Shown: positions 1 through 8,322 of the stretch, in pieces
Position numbering within the stretch: the first letter of the stretch is position 1
Layout: each line of letters starts with the position of its first letter
NCBI GenBank assembly: GCA_017542725.1
Contig: JAFXWR010000120.1
Span: 1-29,495 of the forward strand
Reading direction: 5' to 3'
Origin: Lachnospiraceae bacterium
GTDB lineage: Bacteria > Bacillota_A > Clostridia > Lachnospirales > Lachnospiraceae
Length of the DNA stretch: 29,495 bases
Program-made: the position numbers and the translations under genes
Notes under the pieces: generated by a model
The model's input: the letters and a program-made list of their open reading frames with translations, nothing else
Databases searched by the model: none
What the model was told of the DNA's origin: nothing

Positions 1-323
1 TCGCCAAGGCCGCCTGTTTTTATAAATGGGGCGGCTTCAAAAGCAGCGAAGAGAACCTTTACTTCTGGGGCTGTGGGCTCGCTGAGATTCGCCCCTACAT
101 CTTCTGCGGGCTCGCTAAGCTTCGCCTCTACGCGGGACGACAGGATGTCATCCCCTACGGGTTTACTTACAACTTTTTCACTTTGTTCAACGACTTTACT
201 TGTAGCATTAGTCACTGCACCCATAGATACGTTTATTGAATTTGCATGCGATCTTGTCATATTTGCAGGTCCGGCGTTGCTAATTTCTTTTCTTTCATTA
301 TTTTTATAATTGTTAAAACTCAT
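1..323 (-). CDS. glgA: Glycogen synthase GlgA, N-terminal fragment with an unusual repeat-bearing extension (cut by window edge)
   Basis: The minus-strand frame opens at ATG 323-321 behind an AGGAGA site (331-336) and stays open to base 1 (107 codons plus 2 nt). Residues 88-107 read VKVLFAAFEAAPFIKTGGLG, the standard start of bacterial GlgA, whose lysine-containing KTGGLG loop binds ADP-glucose. GlgA adds glucose from ADP-glucose to the growing alpha-1,4 chain in the cytoplasm. Family members normally begin within a few residues of this motif; here about 87 residues precede it. Residues 1-54 are polar and unrecognised; residues 55-83 are encoded by three head-to-tail copies of the dispersed palindromic repeat (74-159), all in frame. 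It is the last visible gene of the glgBPCDA operon, 11 nt after the glgD stop. Identity is firm; the remaining catalytic part lies outside the window. Confidence 0.93.
   Translation of the reverse strand, partial: MSFNNYKNNERKEISNAGPANMTRSHANSINVSMGAVTNATSKVVEQSEKVVSKPVGDDILSSRVEAKLSEPAEDVGANLSEPTAPEVKVLFAAFEAAPFIKTGGLG
74..98 (-). repeat. Dispersed palindromic repeat, type A copy 1 (inside glgA)
   Basis: Read on the minus strand it starts GTAGGGGCGA and ends GCGAGCCCA, matching the type A pattern. It is translated in frame as part of the GlgA N-terminal extension and is the third unit of a head-to-tail array. Confidence 0.75.
107..131 (-). repeat. Dispersed palindromic repeat, type A copy 2 (inside glgA)
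   Basis: On the minus strand it starts GTAGAGGCGA and ends GCGAGCCCG. It has one substitution in the head relative to copy 1, lies 8 bp from it, and is also translated in frame. Confidence 0.75.
133..159 (-). repeat. Dispersed palindromic repeat, type B copy 1 (inside glgA)
   Basis: On the minus strand it starts GTAGGGGATGACA and ends TGTCGTCCCG. It is a near-perfect inverted repeat (GGGATGACA against TGTCGTCCC) with a short loop. It shares the GTAGGGG head and CCCG tail with type A and directly precedes type A copy 2. Confidence 0.75.
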
Positions 324-334
324 TTGTGAATCTC

Positions 335-1432
335 CTAGTCATTTGAAATAATCGCTGGCTTCTTATCTGTACCCTTATGTACTTCTCCATCATCAATCAC
401 AACTGATTTTTCAATTATAGCATCCTCTATAACTGCTTTCTTTCCTATACGGCATTTTTGCATTATGACCGCATTTTTTATCTTTGCACCTTCTTCTATA
501 ATTACATCACGGAAGATTATAGAATTTTCGATTTGTCCTTTTATTATAGAACCTGTTCCTACAAGTGCATTTTTTACTTTTGCCATATCAAAATATTTAA
601 CAGGAGGTGCATCATGAATCTTTGTGTGAATTAGTCTATCACTCATAAACAATTCTTTCATTACATCTTCATTTAAAAGTTCCTTTGACACTTCCATATA
701 ATCTTGCACACTGCTTATCGCTCTTGCAAAACCTGTAAACTCATAAGTTGCAATGGAGAGTCTATTTATGTTTTCAGCCATTGCATCCATCACATCCATA
801 TAACTATAATCTTTATACCAATCAAGAATCTTGACTATGGTACTCTTTTCTATGATTGTCCCATCAAGATAAAGATTTACTTTCTTTTCTCTTTTCTTAA
901 GTCTTCTTATACCTTTTACTTTACCTCTATCATCAAAATCAAGTACACAGTCTCCTTCATCACCAACTGCATCTTTTTGATACACGAATGTAATATTTGC
1001 TTCCTTCTCAATGTGAACTTTTTCTACATCACGAAAATCAATATTGTATATCTTGCTGCAAGTTGAGAGCACAAGACGATCAAACTTTGTCTTTTCAAAG
1101 AACTGCATATTGCCACAGCAATCTCTTATAGAAAATTTACCTTTGCCAAGATCATAACCATAAGTTGAACCAGGCAAGATAAATAGTCCACCATTTTTTC
1201 TTGAAAGACCAAAATCTTTTCCCGAACCAAGATGGTCCATTATACTTCTATATATATGTGGTGTTATAAGTCCAACTTGGGTGATACCACTATTTACCAT
1301 ATTTGATAGTGAAAAGTCTATCATTCTATATCTACTTCCAAATGGTATAGCTGCTATAGGTCTATGTGCAGTGAGTTTGCCAAACTTTGTACTATTATAA
1401 TTTGTTGATATTAAACCTGCTAATTTTCCCAT
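335..1432 (-). CDS. glgD: GlgD, ADP-glucose pyrophosphorylase regulatory (non-catalytic-type) subunit
   Basis: 365 aa, starting at an ATG behind AAAGGAGAGAAT. It has the nucleotidyltransferase fold of GlgC (SRYRMIDFSLSN near residues 33-44), but where GlgC has the nucleotide-binding GGxGxRL loop this protein has GLISTNYNSTKFGKL (residues 6-20). This is the hallmark of Firmicutes GlgD. The C-terminal ~90 residues are a left-handed beta-helix with hexapeptide-like repeats (VGTGSIIKGQIENSIIF onward). In characterised Firmicutes GlgD pairs with GlgC and tunes the enzyme. It lies 42 nt after glgC, separated by a repeat copy, and 11 nt before glgA, inside the glg operon. Assignment is firm; lack of catalysis is inferred from family knowledge. 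Confidence 0.93.
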   Translation of the reverse strand: MGKLAGLISTNYNSTKFGKLTAHRPIAAIPFGSRYRMIDFSLSNMVNSGITQVGLITPHIYRSIMDHLGSGKDFGLSRKNGGLFILPGSTYGYDLGKGKFSIRDCCGNMQFFEKTKFDRLVLSTCSKIYNIDFRDVEKVHIEKEANITFVYQKDAVGDEGDCVLDFDDRGKVKGIRRLKKREKKVNLYLDGTIIEKSTIVKILDWYKDYSYMDVMDAMAENINRLSIATYEFTGFARAISSVQDYMEVSKELLNEDVMKELFMSDRLIHTKIHDAPPVKYFDMAKVKNALVGTGSIIKGQIENSIIFRDVIIEEGAKIKNAVIMQKCRIGKKAVIEDAIIEKSVVIDDGEVHKGTDKKPAIISND

Positions 1433-1446
1433 ATTCTCTCCTTTTT

Positions 1447-1469
1447 GCGCTCGTGAAACTCGCGCCTAC
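1447..1469 (-). repeat. Dispersed palindromic repeat, type A variant (glgC-glgD gap)
   Basis: On the minus strand it reads GTAGGCGCGAG...CACGAGCGC, an A-like hairpin with compensating GCGC ends in place of GGGC/GCCC. It fills most of the 42-nt gap between glgC and glgD and ends just before the glgD ribosome binding site. A further CCC/GGG motif (1472-1475) overlaps the glgC stop. Confidence 0.6.
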
Positions 1470-1474
1470 GAGCC

Positions 1475-2611
1475 CTATTTATATACTTCGTTGTCGCCTA
1501 TAAGTGTTATCTCTGCATTTTTTGCAGACGAGCCAAGCTTTGCCTTCTCTGAAATTACACTACCTTCACCAACTATTGCCTTCACAACTTTAGCTCCTGC
1601 TTTTACTACTACATTTGGAAGCAAAATCGAATCTATAACCTCTGCACCTTTTTCAACAATTACATGAGTTGAAAGGATTGATCTTGTAACTGTTCCATCT
1701 ATGAGACAACCATTACTTACTAAGCTCTTATCAACCTTACCACTTTCACCTACAAACTGTGGAGGTGAAATATTTGAATTTGAATAAACTCTTACGTCTC
1801 TCGCAAAAATGTCTATGCTTGGATTTTCTTTCAATAAATCCATATTTGCTTCATAATAACTATCAATAGTTCCGATATCTTTCCAATAGCCTTTGAATTC
1901 ATATGCGAGAAGTTTTTTATTTTCTGCCAATAGATTTGGAATTATATTTTTTCCAAAATCATGCTCACTCTTTTTATCCGTACTATCTTCTATAAGTGCC
2001 TTTCTAAGTACAGACCAAGTGAAAATATATATACCCATAGAAGCCAAAGTACTATCCGGTTTCTTTGGTTTCTCTGTGAATTTAGTAATTTGCAAATCTT
2101 TATCAACTGACATTATACCGAAGCGACTGGCTTCTTCAAGCGATACATTGATAACTGACACGGTAAGATCTGCCTTAGTATTTTTGTGATACTGAAGCAT
2201 ATCATTATAGTCCATCTTATAAAGATGGTCTCCAGATAATATCAACACATACTCTGGATTCTGCTCATCTATAAAATCAATATTTTTAAATATAGCATCA
2301 GCAGTACCATTGTACCAAGAACCACCTTCTTCTGTGAAATATGGCGGAAGTAAACTAACTTGACCATTTAATCCATCAAGATCCCAGCCTTCACCATTTC
2401 CTATATAGGAGTTAAGCAAATAAGGTTTATACTGAGTTAAGATGCCGACGGTATTTATGTCACTATTAATACAGTTTGATAAAGCAAAATCAATAATTCG
2501 ATACTTACCGCCAAAAGATACTGCAGGTTTTGCAATTCTCTTCGTAAGTGCTTTTAGTCTACTTCCCTGTCCACCGGCAAGTAGCATAGCAATGCATTCT
2601 TTTTTTTGCAT
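1475..2611 (-). CDS. glgC: Glucose-1-phosphate adenylyltransferase GlgC
   Basis: 378 aa. It catalyses ATP + glucose 1-phosphate to ADP-glucose + PPi, the committed step of glycogen synthesis. Visible family motifs are [13 protein letters not shown] (residues 10-22, nucleotide loop), [19 protein letters not shown] (28-46), [12 protein letters not shown] (around 96-107) and [11 protein letters not shown] (around 124-134), followed by a C-terminal beta-helix with hexapeptide repeats. Length is typical. The start is fixed by an AGGAGGAG site 5-12 nt upstream, which directly abuts a type A repeat (2624-2650). It is the third gene of glgBPCDA, 42 nt after glgP and partnered by glgD downstream. Allosteric behaviour cannot be read from the sequence. 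Confidence 0.96.
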   Translation of the reverse strand: MQKKECIAMLLAGGQGSRLKALTKRIAKPAVSFGGKYRIIDFALSNCINSDINTVGILTQYKPYLLNSYIGNGEGWDLDGLNGQVSLLPPYFTEEGGSWYNGTADAIFKNIDFIDEQNPEYVLILSGDHLYKMDYNDMLQYHKNTKADLTVSVINVSLEEASRFGIMSVDKDLQITKFTEKPKKPDSTLASMGIYIFTWSVLRKALIEDSTDKKSEHDFGKNIIPNLLAENKKLLAYEFKGYWKDIGTIDSYYEANMDLLKENPSIDIFARDVRVYSNSNISPPQFVGESGKVDKSLVSNGCLIDGTVTRSILSTHVIVEKGAEVIDSILLPNVVVKAGAKVVKAIVGEGSVISEKAKLGSSAKNAEITLIGDNEVYK

Positions 2612-2623
2612 AACTCTCCTCCT

Positions 2624-2650
2624 ACGGGCTCTGCAAGCATTCGCCCCTAC
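2624..2650 (-). repeat. Dispersed palindromic repeat, type A copy (glgP-glgC gap)
   Basis: On the minus strand it starts GTAGGGGCGAATGC and ends AGAGCCCG. It begins 3 nt after the glgP stop and runs directly into TAGGAGGAG, the ribosome binding site of glgC, so the 42-nt gap is almost entirely repeat plus Shine-Dalgarno sequence. Confidence 0.75.
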
Positions 2651-2653
2651 ATT

Positions 2654-5065
2654 TTATTTCCAGATTTCGTCGTAGTATTCTTTTATGGTTCTGTCAGATG
2701 AGAAGTATCCAGCCTTCGCAACATTTACAAGTGACACTTGATTGAATTTTCTTCTATCGCGATACATATCTATCATCTCATTTGACTTCTTTATATAATC
2801 ATCAAAATCTTTTACAACCATATATTGGTCGCCAAACTTAAATAGCTCATCATAGATATCAAAGAAATCAACTTTATTTGTTGAAGTAATTTTTCCAAGC
2901 AATTGATTTCTTATAGCGCCTACTCTATGATCTTCATCGGCTATTTTTGCTGGGAAGTAACCTGCTTGACGAACTTTTTGAACTTCATCTTCTCTAAGTC
3001 CAAAAATCTTTATGTTATCTTCTCCAACCAAATTGTATATCTCGACATTTGCACCATCCATAGTGCCAAGTGTCACTGCACCATTGAACATAAACTTCAT
3101 ATTACCAGTTCCAGATGCTTCTTTTCCTGCAAGTGATATTTGCTCGCTTATGTCTGCTGCTGGATAGATTATCTCACCATTTGTTACGCAGAAGTTTTCA
3201 ATAAATACAACTTTTAATATATCTTTTACAGCTGGGTCATTGTTAATCAAATCTGCAATTGTATTGTATAGTTTAATTGTCTTCTTTGCAAATGCATAAC
3301 TTCCAGCTGCTTTTCCTGACATAATAAACGTCTGAGGGTGCACATTGTTAAGTGATCCATTTTTAATTCCGTTGTAAGTATTTAAAATCTTAAACATGAA
3401 CAAGAGCTGTCTCTTGTATGCGTGAATTCTCTTTACCTGCACATCAAAGATTGAATTAGGGTCTACGTCTATTCCATTATGTTCTTTTATATACCTAGCA
3501 AGATTTACTTTGTTTTGATATTTAATTTTTGAAAGTTCATCAAGTACTCTATTATCATCTTTATAGTCAAGGAACTTTTCAAGCTTTGAAGCATCCTTCT
3601 TAAAATCTTTTCCTATAGTGTCAGTCAACAAATTAGTGAGTCCTTCATTTGCAGATAACAAGAATCTTCTAAAACTTACACCATTTGTCTTGTTGCAGAA
3701 TTTTTCAGGCATAAGCTTATAAAGCTCATGCAAAGTTTCTTTCTTTATAATCTCTGAGTGAATAGCTGCAACTCCATTTACATGGTGACTGCAGATTACT
3801 GAAAGGACTGGCATGTTAACGTGTCCCTCAAAGAGAATTGAGTTCTTTGCAGTTCTTGGCACCTGATATCCTGCTTCTTTATCAAGTTTTTCAAAAAATC
3901 TTCTATTGATTTCTTCTATAATCATATAAATTCTTGGCACAACTTTTATCATAAGATCAATTGGCCATCTCTCAAGTGCCTCAGGCATAACTGTATGATT
4001 AGTATATGCTATTGTCCGAGTTGTGATGTCATATGCCTGATCCCAACTTAATTCATGGTCATCTACCAATACTCTTATGAGCTCTTGTATACACATAGTC
4101 GGATGAGTGTCATTTATATGTATGGCAACTTGCTCTGGGAATTTATCCCATGCATTAAGTCCATGACCTTTTATAAATCTTCTCACTATATCTTGAATAC
4201 CTGCTGACACGAGAAGATACTCTTGTTCAAGTCTAAGTCTCTTTCCTACTGCATTTCTATCATCCGGATAAAGAATTGCAGTGATTGCCTCTATCTCATT
4301 TCTATGTTTAACTGCAGTAGAATAGTCTCCATTATTAAATGCATCAAGATCAAACTTTTCGTCTTTTGGAGTTGCATACCAAAGGCGCAGAGTATTTACA
4401 TGGTCACAGCCATATCCAACTATAGGTATATCATAAGGTATAGCACGCACCTCTCTATAATCTCTATAATGAAACTTAAAATTACCATCAACCCATTCTC
4501 TGTCAACTACTCCACCAAGTTTAACCATCTGCACTCTATCATTTCTTCTATCTTCAAATGGATAAGCATCAAGTAGCCAGTTGTCCGGTAACTCTACTTG
4601 CTCACCATCAACTATCTTTTGTCTAAAGAGACCAAATCTATATCGAAGCCCCATACCCATGGCATTTATGCCAAGAGATGCTAGTGAATCCATAAAGCAA
4701 GCTGCAAGACGTCCCAAACCACCATTTCCAAGTCCTGGGTCTGCCTCTTGGTCAAAGATTTCTTCCAAGTCAAATCCAAGTTTAGTCATGCCGTCACGAA
4801 CTTTATCAAGTAAATCAAAATTCACAAGATACTCTTTTAAGAGTCTGCCAATCAAAAACTCCATAGAAAAATAATAAATCTCTTTTTCTTTCTTGCTAAA
4901 ACTTTCTTTGACAATTTCCGACCTTTTTTGTTTTGCTACAGATATAAGCATATGGCAAAGTGTCTCATATGCCTCTCTCACAGAAAGGATTTCTGCTTCC
5001 TTTCCATGCACTCTCTTTGCATAATTCTTAAAATCTTCTACAAAATTTTTCTTACTAAAATCCAT
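2654..5065 (-). CDS. glgP: Glycogen/starch/alpha-glucan phosphorylase GlgP (GT35)
   Basis: 803 aa, the usual length for the family. It releases glucose 1-phosphate from alpha-1,4-glucan chains using pyridoxal phosphate. Diagnostic stretches include NGGLGRLAACFMDSLA (around residues 114-129), HINDTHP (around 338-344), FDVQVKRIHAYKRQ (around 540-553) and EASGTGNMKFMFNG, whose lysine (about residue 657) is the PLP Schiff-base residue in this family. The start is an ATG with AGAGGGG 9 nt upstream. It is the second gene of the glg operon, 53 nt after glgB. Placing a degradative enzyme with the synthetic ones is common in bacterial glycogen operons. No anomaly is seen in the coding sequence. Confidence 0.97.
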   Translation of the reverse strand: MDFSKKNFVEDFKNYAKRVHGKEAEILSVREAYETLCHMLISVAKQKRSEIVKESFSKKEKEIYYFSMEFLIGRLLKEYLVNFDLLDKVRDGMTKLGFDLEEIFDQEADPGLGNGGLGRLAACFMDSLASLGINAMGMGLRYRFGLFRQKIVDGEQVELPDNWLLDAYPFEDRRNDRVQMVKLGGVVDREWVDGNFKFHYRDYREVRAIPYDIPIVGYGCDHVNTLRLWYATPKDEKFDLDAFNNGDYSTAVKHRNEIEAITAILYPDDRNAVGKRLRLEQEYLLVSAGIQDIVRRFIKGHGLNAWDKFPEQVAIHINDTHPTMCIQELIRVLVDDHELSWDQAYDITTRTIAYTNHTVMPEALERWPIDLMIKVVPRIYMIIEEINRRFFEKLDKEAGYQVPRTAKNSILFEGHVNMPVLSVICSHHVNGVAAIHSEIIKKETLHELYKLMPEKFCNKTNGVSFRRFLLSANEGLTNLLTDTIGKDFKKDASKLEKFLDYKDDNRVLDELSKIKYQNKVNLARYIKEHNGIDVDPNSIFDVQVKRIHAYKRQLLFMFKILNTYNGIKNGSLNNVHPQTFIMSGKAAGSYAFAKKTIKLYNTIADLINNDPAVKDILKVVFIENFCVTNGEIIYPAADISEQISLAGKEASGTGNMKFMFNGAVTLGTMDGANVEIYNLVGEDNIKIFGLREDEVQKVRQAGYFPAKIADEDHRVGAIRNQLLGKITSTNKVDFFDIYDELFKFGDQYMVVKDFDDYIKKSNEMIDMYRDRRKFNQVSLVNVAKAGYFSSDRTIKEYYDEIWK

Positions 5066-5097
5066 TGGTTAATACCCCTCTTATATTTTATCGCCGC

Positions 5098-5122
5098 TGG
5101 ACGACAAGATGTCGTCCCCTAC
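5098..5122 (-). repeat. Dispersed palindromic repeat, type B copy (glgB-glgP junction)
   Basis: On the minus strand the head is GTAGGGGACGACA and the tail TGTCGTCCAGCG, a long inverted repeat. The TAG in its head (5121-5119) is the stop codon of glgB, so the element overlaps the coding end of that gene. Confidence 0.75.
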
Positions 5123-7206
5123 GATTCTTTTCTTTTCTTTACGACTTTCTTTACAGTATCTTTTATTTTTGTTGTAGTTTGTTTTGCCACTTTCTCTTTG
5201 GCTCTTGATTTAAGTTTAAGTATCACCGCAGAAAGTTTTGGAATCTTTACTTCTATGTAATAATCTTTTCCGTGCACCTTTTTACTATTCTTGTCTAGTT
5301 CTTTTTCTGTATCATTTTCTATTTGCTTTGCATCTTTATTATCGTCTTCATCTTCTTCAACAGCGATGCTCTCAATTACTTTGTCATTTAAGCAAGTTCC
5401 AGTGCCACCCCACTTCAATTCATTTGAATTAACTATCTCTTCGTATTTTCCTGCAACATTTACTCCAAGTTTAAAATTCTCTATCTCATCTTTTCCAAAA
5501 TTGAGTATCACTATACATCTATCATCTGGGTCAAGTGCGATTCTTTCATATATGAATATATGCTGCTTTGCATTTCCTGCATCTATCCAGTTAAAGCCCT
5601 CCCATACAACTTGGTCTTTCTCATAAAATGACTTCTCTTTTAGATACAGGTGGTTCATCATCTTCACAAACTCGTGATGTTTCTTATGTTTATCAATGTC
5701 AAGCAAGAACCATTCAAGACCTTCATAATATCTCCACTCGATAAACTCAGGCAATTCATTTCCCATGAAGTTAAGTGCTGCTCCTGTTCTCGTAAGTTGA
5801 TATACAAGTAAAGTCTTTATTTGTGCAAACTTCTCATCATAGTCACCCGGCATCTTATTGATTATAGAAGCTTTTCCGTGAACTACTTCATCATGACTTA
5901 AAGACAGCACATAATTCTCTGCCTCTGCATAGGACATAGAAAATGTGAGCATATTATGATTTTGTTCTCTATAAGGGAAATCAGACTTAAGATAATTCAA
6001 AGTGTCGTGCATCCAACCCATATCCCATTTATAATGGAATCCGAGTCCACCAATCTCTGCTGGCTTAGTGACATTTGGCCATGCAGTAGATTCTTCTGCT
6101 ATAGTTATGACACCTTTATATTTTTCGCCGATTATTTTATTTAGATTTTGGATAAATGCGATTGCTTCAAGATTTCCTTCATCGCCATACTTATTGAATA
6201 CTCTTTCGCTTGGATTGTCAACGCCATAATTTAGATAGAGCATACTTGATACACCATCAAAGCGAATGCCATCTATGTGATATTTATCAAGTAAAAACAT
6301 TGCAGATGAATTTAAAAATGACAAAACTTCTTTCTTATTGTAGTTAAATGTCATAGTGCCCCAGTGCTTATGCTCTTTTCCATCGTAGACTCTTCCGCCA
6401 TCAAAATATCTAAGTCCGTGTTCGTCCATACAGAAATGTCCAGGCACCCAGTCAAGTATCACAGATATGTTATTCTTGTGACACTCATTTACAAAATACA
6501 TAAAATCTTTTGGATTACCATAGCGGGATGTGATTGCAAAATATCCTGTCGCCTGATATCCCCAAGAGCCATCGTAAGGATGTTCGTTTAAAGGCATAAC
6601 CTCTATATGAGTGTAGCCCATCTCTTTTATATAATTTACAAGTGATTCAGCAAGCTCTCTATATGTTAAAAAATCTTCTATAGGCACATCATCTGGTTTA
6701 TTTCTCCAAATGCCAGTGTTGTGCTGCATAAATGAACCGAAGTGCATCTCATAAATATTTTTTGGAAGATTAAAATGTAAATCTTTATTTCTCTCTTCTA
6801 TAAATTTTTTATCAGTCCATTTAAAACCTTCAAGGTCAAAAATCTTTGAAGCAGTATGTGGTCTCACCTCTGCAAAAAATGCATAAGGGTCTGCCTTGTA
6901 TATATCTCTATATTCAGATGTTGTAATTAAATATTTATAAATGTCATTATCTTTAAGTCCTTCAATAAATGCTATCCAACAACCAGTATCATCAATTTTT
7001 TGCATCTCACCAACTTCAGATTTTTTCCAGTCATTAAAATCTCCGACAACAAAAACTTTAACTGCATTTGGAGCATACACCAAAAATCTGACGCCATCTT
7101 TTCCATCATGTTTTACTTTATGGGCACCAAAAATATTATAAGACTCGTAATCTTCACCATTATTAAATAGGAAAATCTGGTCTTTTGAAACGCCATATAA
7201 TTCCAT
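5119..7206 (-). CDS. glgB: 1,4-alpha-glucan branching enzyme GlgB (GH13)
   Basis: 695 aa from ATG 7206, chosen because GGAGG lies 4 nt upstream; a start 32 codons earlier (7302) would overlap the preceding terminator and promoter. It creates alpha-1,6 branches in glycogen. A CBM48-like module (about residues 30-110, with FVVGDFNDW) precedes the GH13 barrel. Catalytic residues seen are Asp in GIRFDGVSSM (about 317), Glu in TIAEEST (about 371-372) and Asp in LSHDEVVHGK. The C-terminal beta domain carries an acidic insertion (EEDEDDNKDAK), and after its last strand there is an extra lysine-rich tail of about 30 residues ending KKVVKKRKES, unusual for GlgB. The stop codon lies inside a repeat. 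It is the first gene of the glg operon. Confidence 0.96.
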   Translation of the reverse strand: MELYGVSKDQIFLFNNGEDYESYNIFGAHKVKHDGKDGVRFLVYAPNAVKVFVVGDFNDWKKSEVGEMQKIDDTGCWIAFIEGLKDNDIYKYLITTSEYRDIYKADPYAFFAEVRPHTASKIFDLEGFKWTDKKFIEERNKDLHFNLPKNIYEMHFGSFMQHNTGIWRNKPDDVPIEDFLTYRELAESLVNYIKEMGYTHIEVMPLNEHPYDGSWGYQATGYFAITSRYGNPKDFMYFVNECHKNNISVILDWVPGHFCMDEHGLRYFDGGRVYDGKEHKHWGTMTFNYNKKEVLSFLNSSAMFLLDKYHIDGIRFDGVSSMLYLNYGVDNPSERVFNKYGDEGNLEAIAFIQNLNKIIGEKYKGVITIAEESTAWPNVTKPAEIGGLGFHYKWDMGWMHDTLNYLKSDFPYREQNHNMLTFSMSYAEAENYVLSLSHDEVVHGKASIINKMPGDYDEKFAQIKTLLVYQLTRTGAALNFMGNELPEFIEWRYYEGLEWFLLDIDKHKKHHEFVKMMNHLYLKEKSFYEKDQVVWEGFNWIDAGNAKQHIFIYERIALDPDDRCIVILNFGKDEIENFKLGVNVAGKYEEIVNSNELKWGGTGTCLNDKVIESIAVEEDEDDNKDAKQIENDTEKELDKNSKKVHGKDYYIEVKIPKLSAVILKLKSRAKEKVAKQTTTKIKDTVKKVVKKRKES

Positions 7207-7273
7207 AAAACCTCCAAATGCATTTTTTGGATACAAAAACAAATCTGCCCGTAGACAAATCCCAATTATGTCT

Positions 7274-7302
7274 ATTTTATCATTATAAATGGCAAAATAC
7301 AA
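7274..7302 (-). promoter_or_regulatory. Putative sigma-A-type promoter of the glg operon
   Basis: Minus-strand -35 TTGTAT (7302-7297), 17-nt spacer, -10 TAAAAT (7279-7274). It lies just after the upstream terminator and about 70 nt before glgB. The -35 box is imperfect; the call rests on spacing and position. Confidence 0.4.
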
Positions 7303-7327
7303 GAAAAAACCAGTCCAAAGACTGGTT
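7303..7327 (-). terminator. Rho-independent terminator of the surface-glycan operon
   Basis: An 8-bp perfect stem (AACCAGTC against GACTGGTT, 7308-7327) with loop TTTG on the minus strand is followed by a run of T. It lies 11 nt after the stop of the cell-wall-binding protein gene and separates that operon from glgB. Confidence 0.8.
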
Positions 7328-7338
7328 ATTTGTATGCA

Positions 7339-8298
7339 TTAGTATACCATCGCGCCATTATTGTCAAAATAATGTGTAAGACCATCTATAACAAAGCTTC
7401 CAACTGCCATACTGCCATCAGATTGCAGATAATATGTTGTTCCATTTATCGTATAAAGCCCCACAGCCATTATACCTGCCATATCAACATAATACCATTT
7501 ATTTTTATATTGCACCCAGACATTGGTTGCAGGTGTTCCGTTATTATAGATAAAAAACCATACACCATATGCTTCAACAAATTTTCCAATTGGATTTTCT
7601 CCGTTTGGCTGTTGGTTCAAAATCTGTGGTGTAGGAACTGTTATATTCTGTTTATTCGCTACAGCTATACTTGCGCCTACATTATTATTTACAACCTGTT
7701 GATTGCTACCTGGCATTATGACATTTGACTTTCCACTACCTGGCATTATGATGTTTGAACTATTTTGTGACTGCCAAGTTTGGACAGGATTGTTGACAGG
7801 TGGTCCAGGATTTCTTGCATACGATACATCGTTATTAAATCTATCGTCATAATAATAATCATTGTACCGACTATCATAATATCTGTCATCATAATATCTA
7901 TCATCGTAGTACCTATCATAGTATCGCCCTTCCATGTAAATGGTATCAGACGAAGTCCAATTTCCCCATCCAGTATGTCTATTGTAAGGTCTCACTTCAA
8001 AATAGTAATCTCCACTTCCTCTATGTATGTACTGACTAAGATTTATTTCTTCTCTACTCGTCTCAAGCATAGTAACCCTATGTCCATTTCTATAAAGTAT
8101 TACCTCAAATCTTGTAGCATAACCATACGAATCCCATCTTGCTATATGACCTTCCCAAAATGCATTATCAACTTCTGGATAATCGTCATCATAGTATCCA
8201 TATGTAAATGATGCTGCGGTAAAAAATAAACTTAGAGATAGAAGTAAAAGTACTATTCTTTTATTCAATTTTGTTAAAATCATTTTCATTTCAGTCAT
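7339..8298 (-). CDS. Secreted cell-wall-binding-repeat protein with tyrosine-rich linker
   Basis: 319 aa. Residues 1-34 form a signal peptide (basic start, hydrophobic core VLLLLSLSLFFTAAS, likely cut near FTYG-YY). Residues 45-122 look like a small beta-sandwich (RFEVILYRNGHRV...DYYFEVRPYN) resembling an Fn3-like fold. Residues 125-153 are a Tyr/Asp/Arg-rich repeat built on RYYDD. Residues 182-198 contain a duplicated IMPGS motif in an Asn/Gln-rich linker. Residues 245-319 carry four aromatic repeats (NKWYYVD..GIMAVG, GTTYYLQSDGSMAVG, GLTHYFDNNGAMV) of the choline/cell-wall-binding type. The protein is probably exported and bound non-covalently to wall polymers. The start has AGAGG close upstream. 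It lies 24 nt after gmhA with no terminator between, so it is probably co-transcribed with the heptose genes. The substrate is unknown. Confidence 0.85.
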   Translation of the reverse strand: MTEMKMILTKLNKRIVLLLLSLSLFFTAASFTYGYYDDDYPEVDNAFWEGHIARWDSYGYATRFEVILYRNGHRVTMLETSREEINLSQYIHRGSGDYYFEVRPYNRHTGWGNWTSSDTIYMEGRYYDRYYDDRYYDDRYYDSRYNDYYYDDRFNNDVSYARNPGPPVNNPVQTWQSQNSSNIIMPGSGKSNVIMPGSNQQVVNNNVGASIAVANKQNITVPTPQILNQQPNGENPIGKFVEAYGVWFFIYNNGTPATNVWVQYKNKWYYVDMAGIMAVGLYTINGTTYYLQSDGSMAVGSFVIDGLTHYFDNNGAMVY

Positions 8299-8322
8299 TC
8301 AACCTCTCTATCAAAATCTTAT

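Noticed and set aside
73..309. Plus-strand open frame of 78 codons at the window start
   Set aside because: It is the opposite strand of the GlgA N-terminus and the repeat array; the GlgA frame continues into a family motif.
7207..7302. A longer GlgB beginning at 7302
   Set aside because: The added 32 residues overlap the promoter and terminator, and GGAGG is placed properly only for ATG 7206.
7780..8211. Plus-strand open frame opposite the wall-binding protein
   Set aside because: Its Ile/Val-rich repeats are the antisense reading of the Tyr/Asp/Arg tract.
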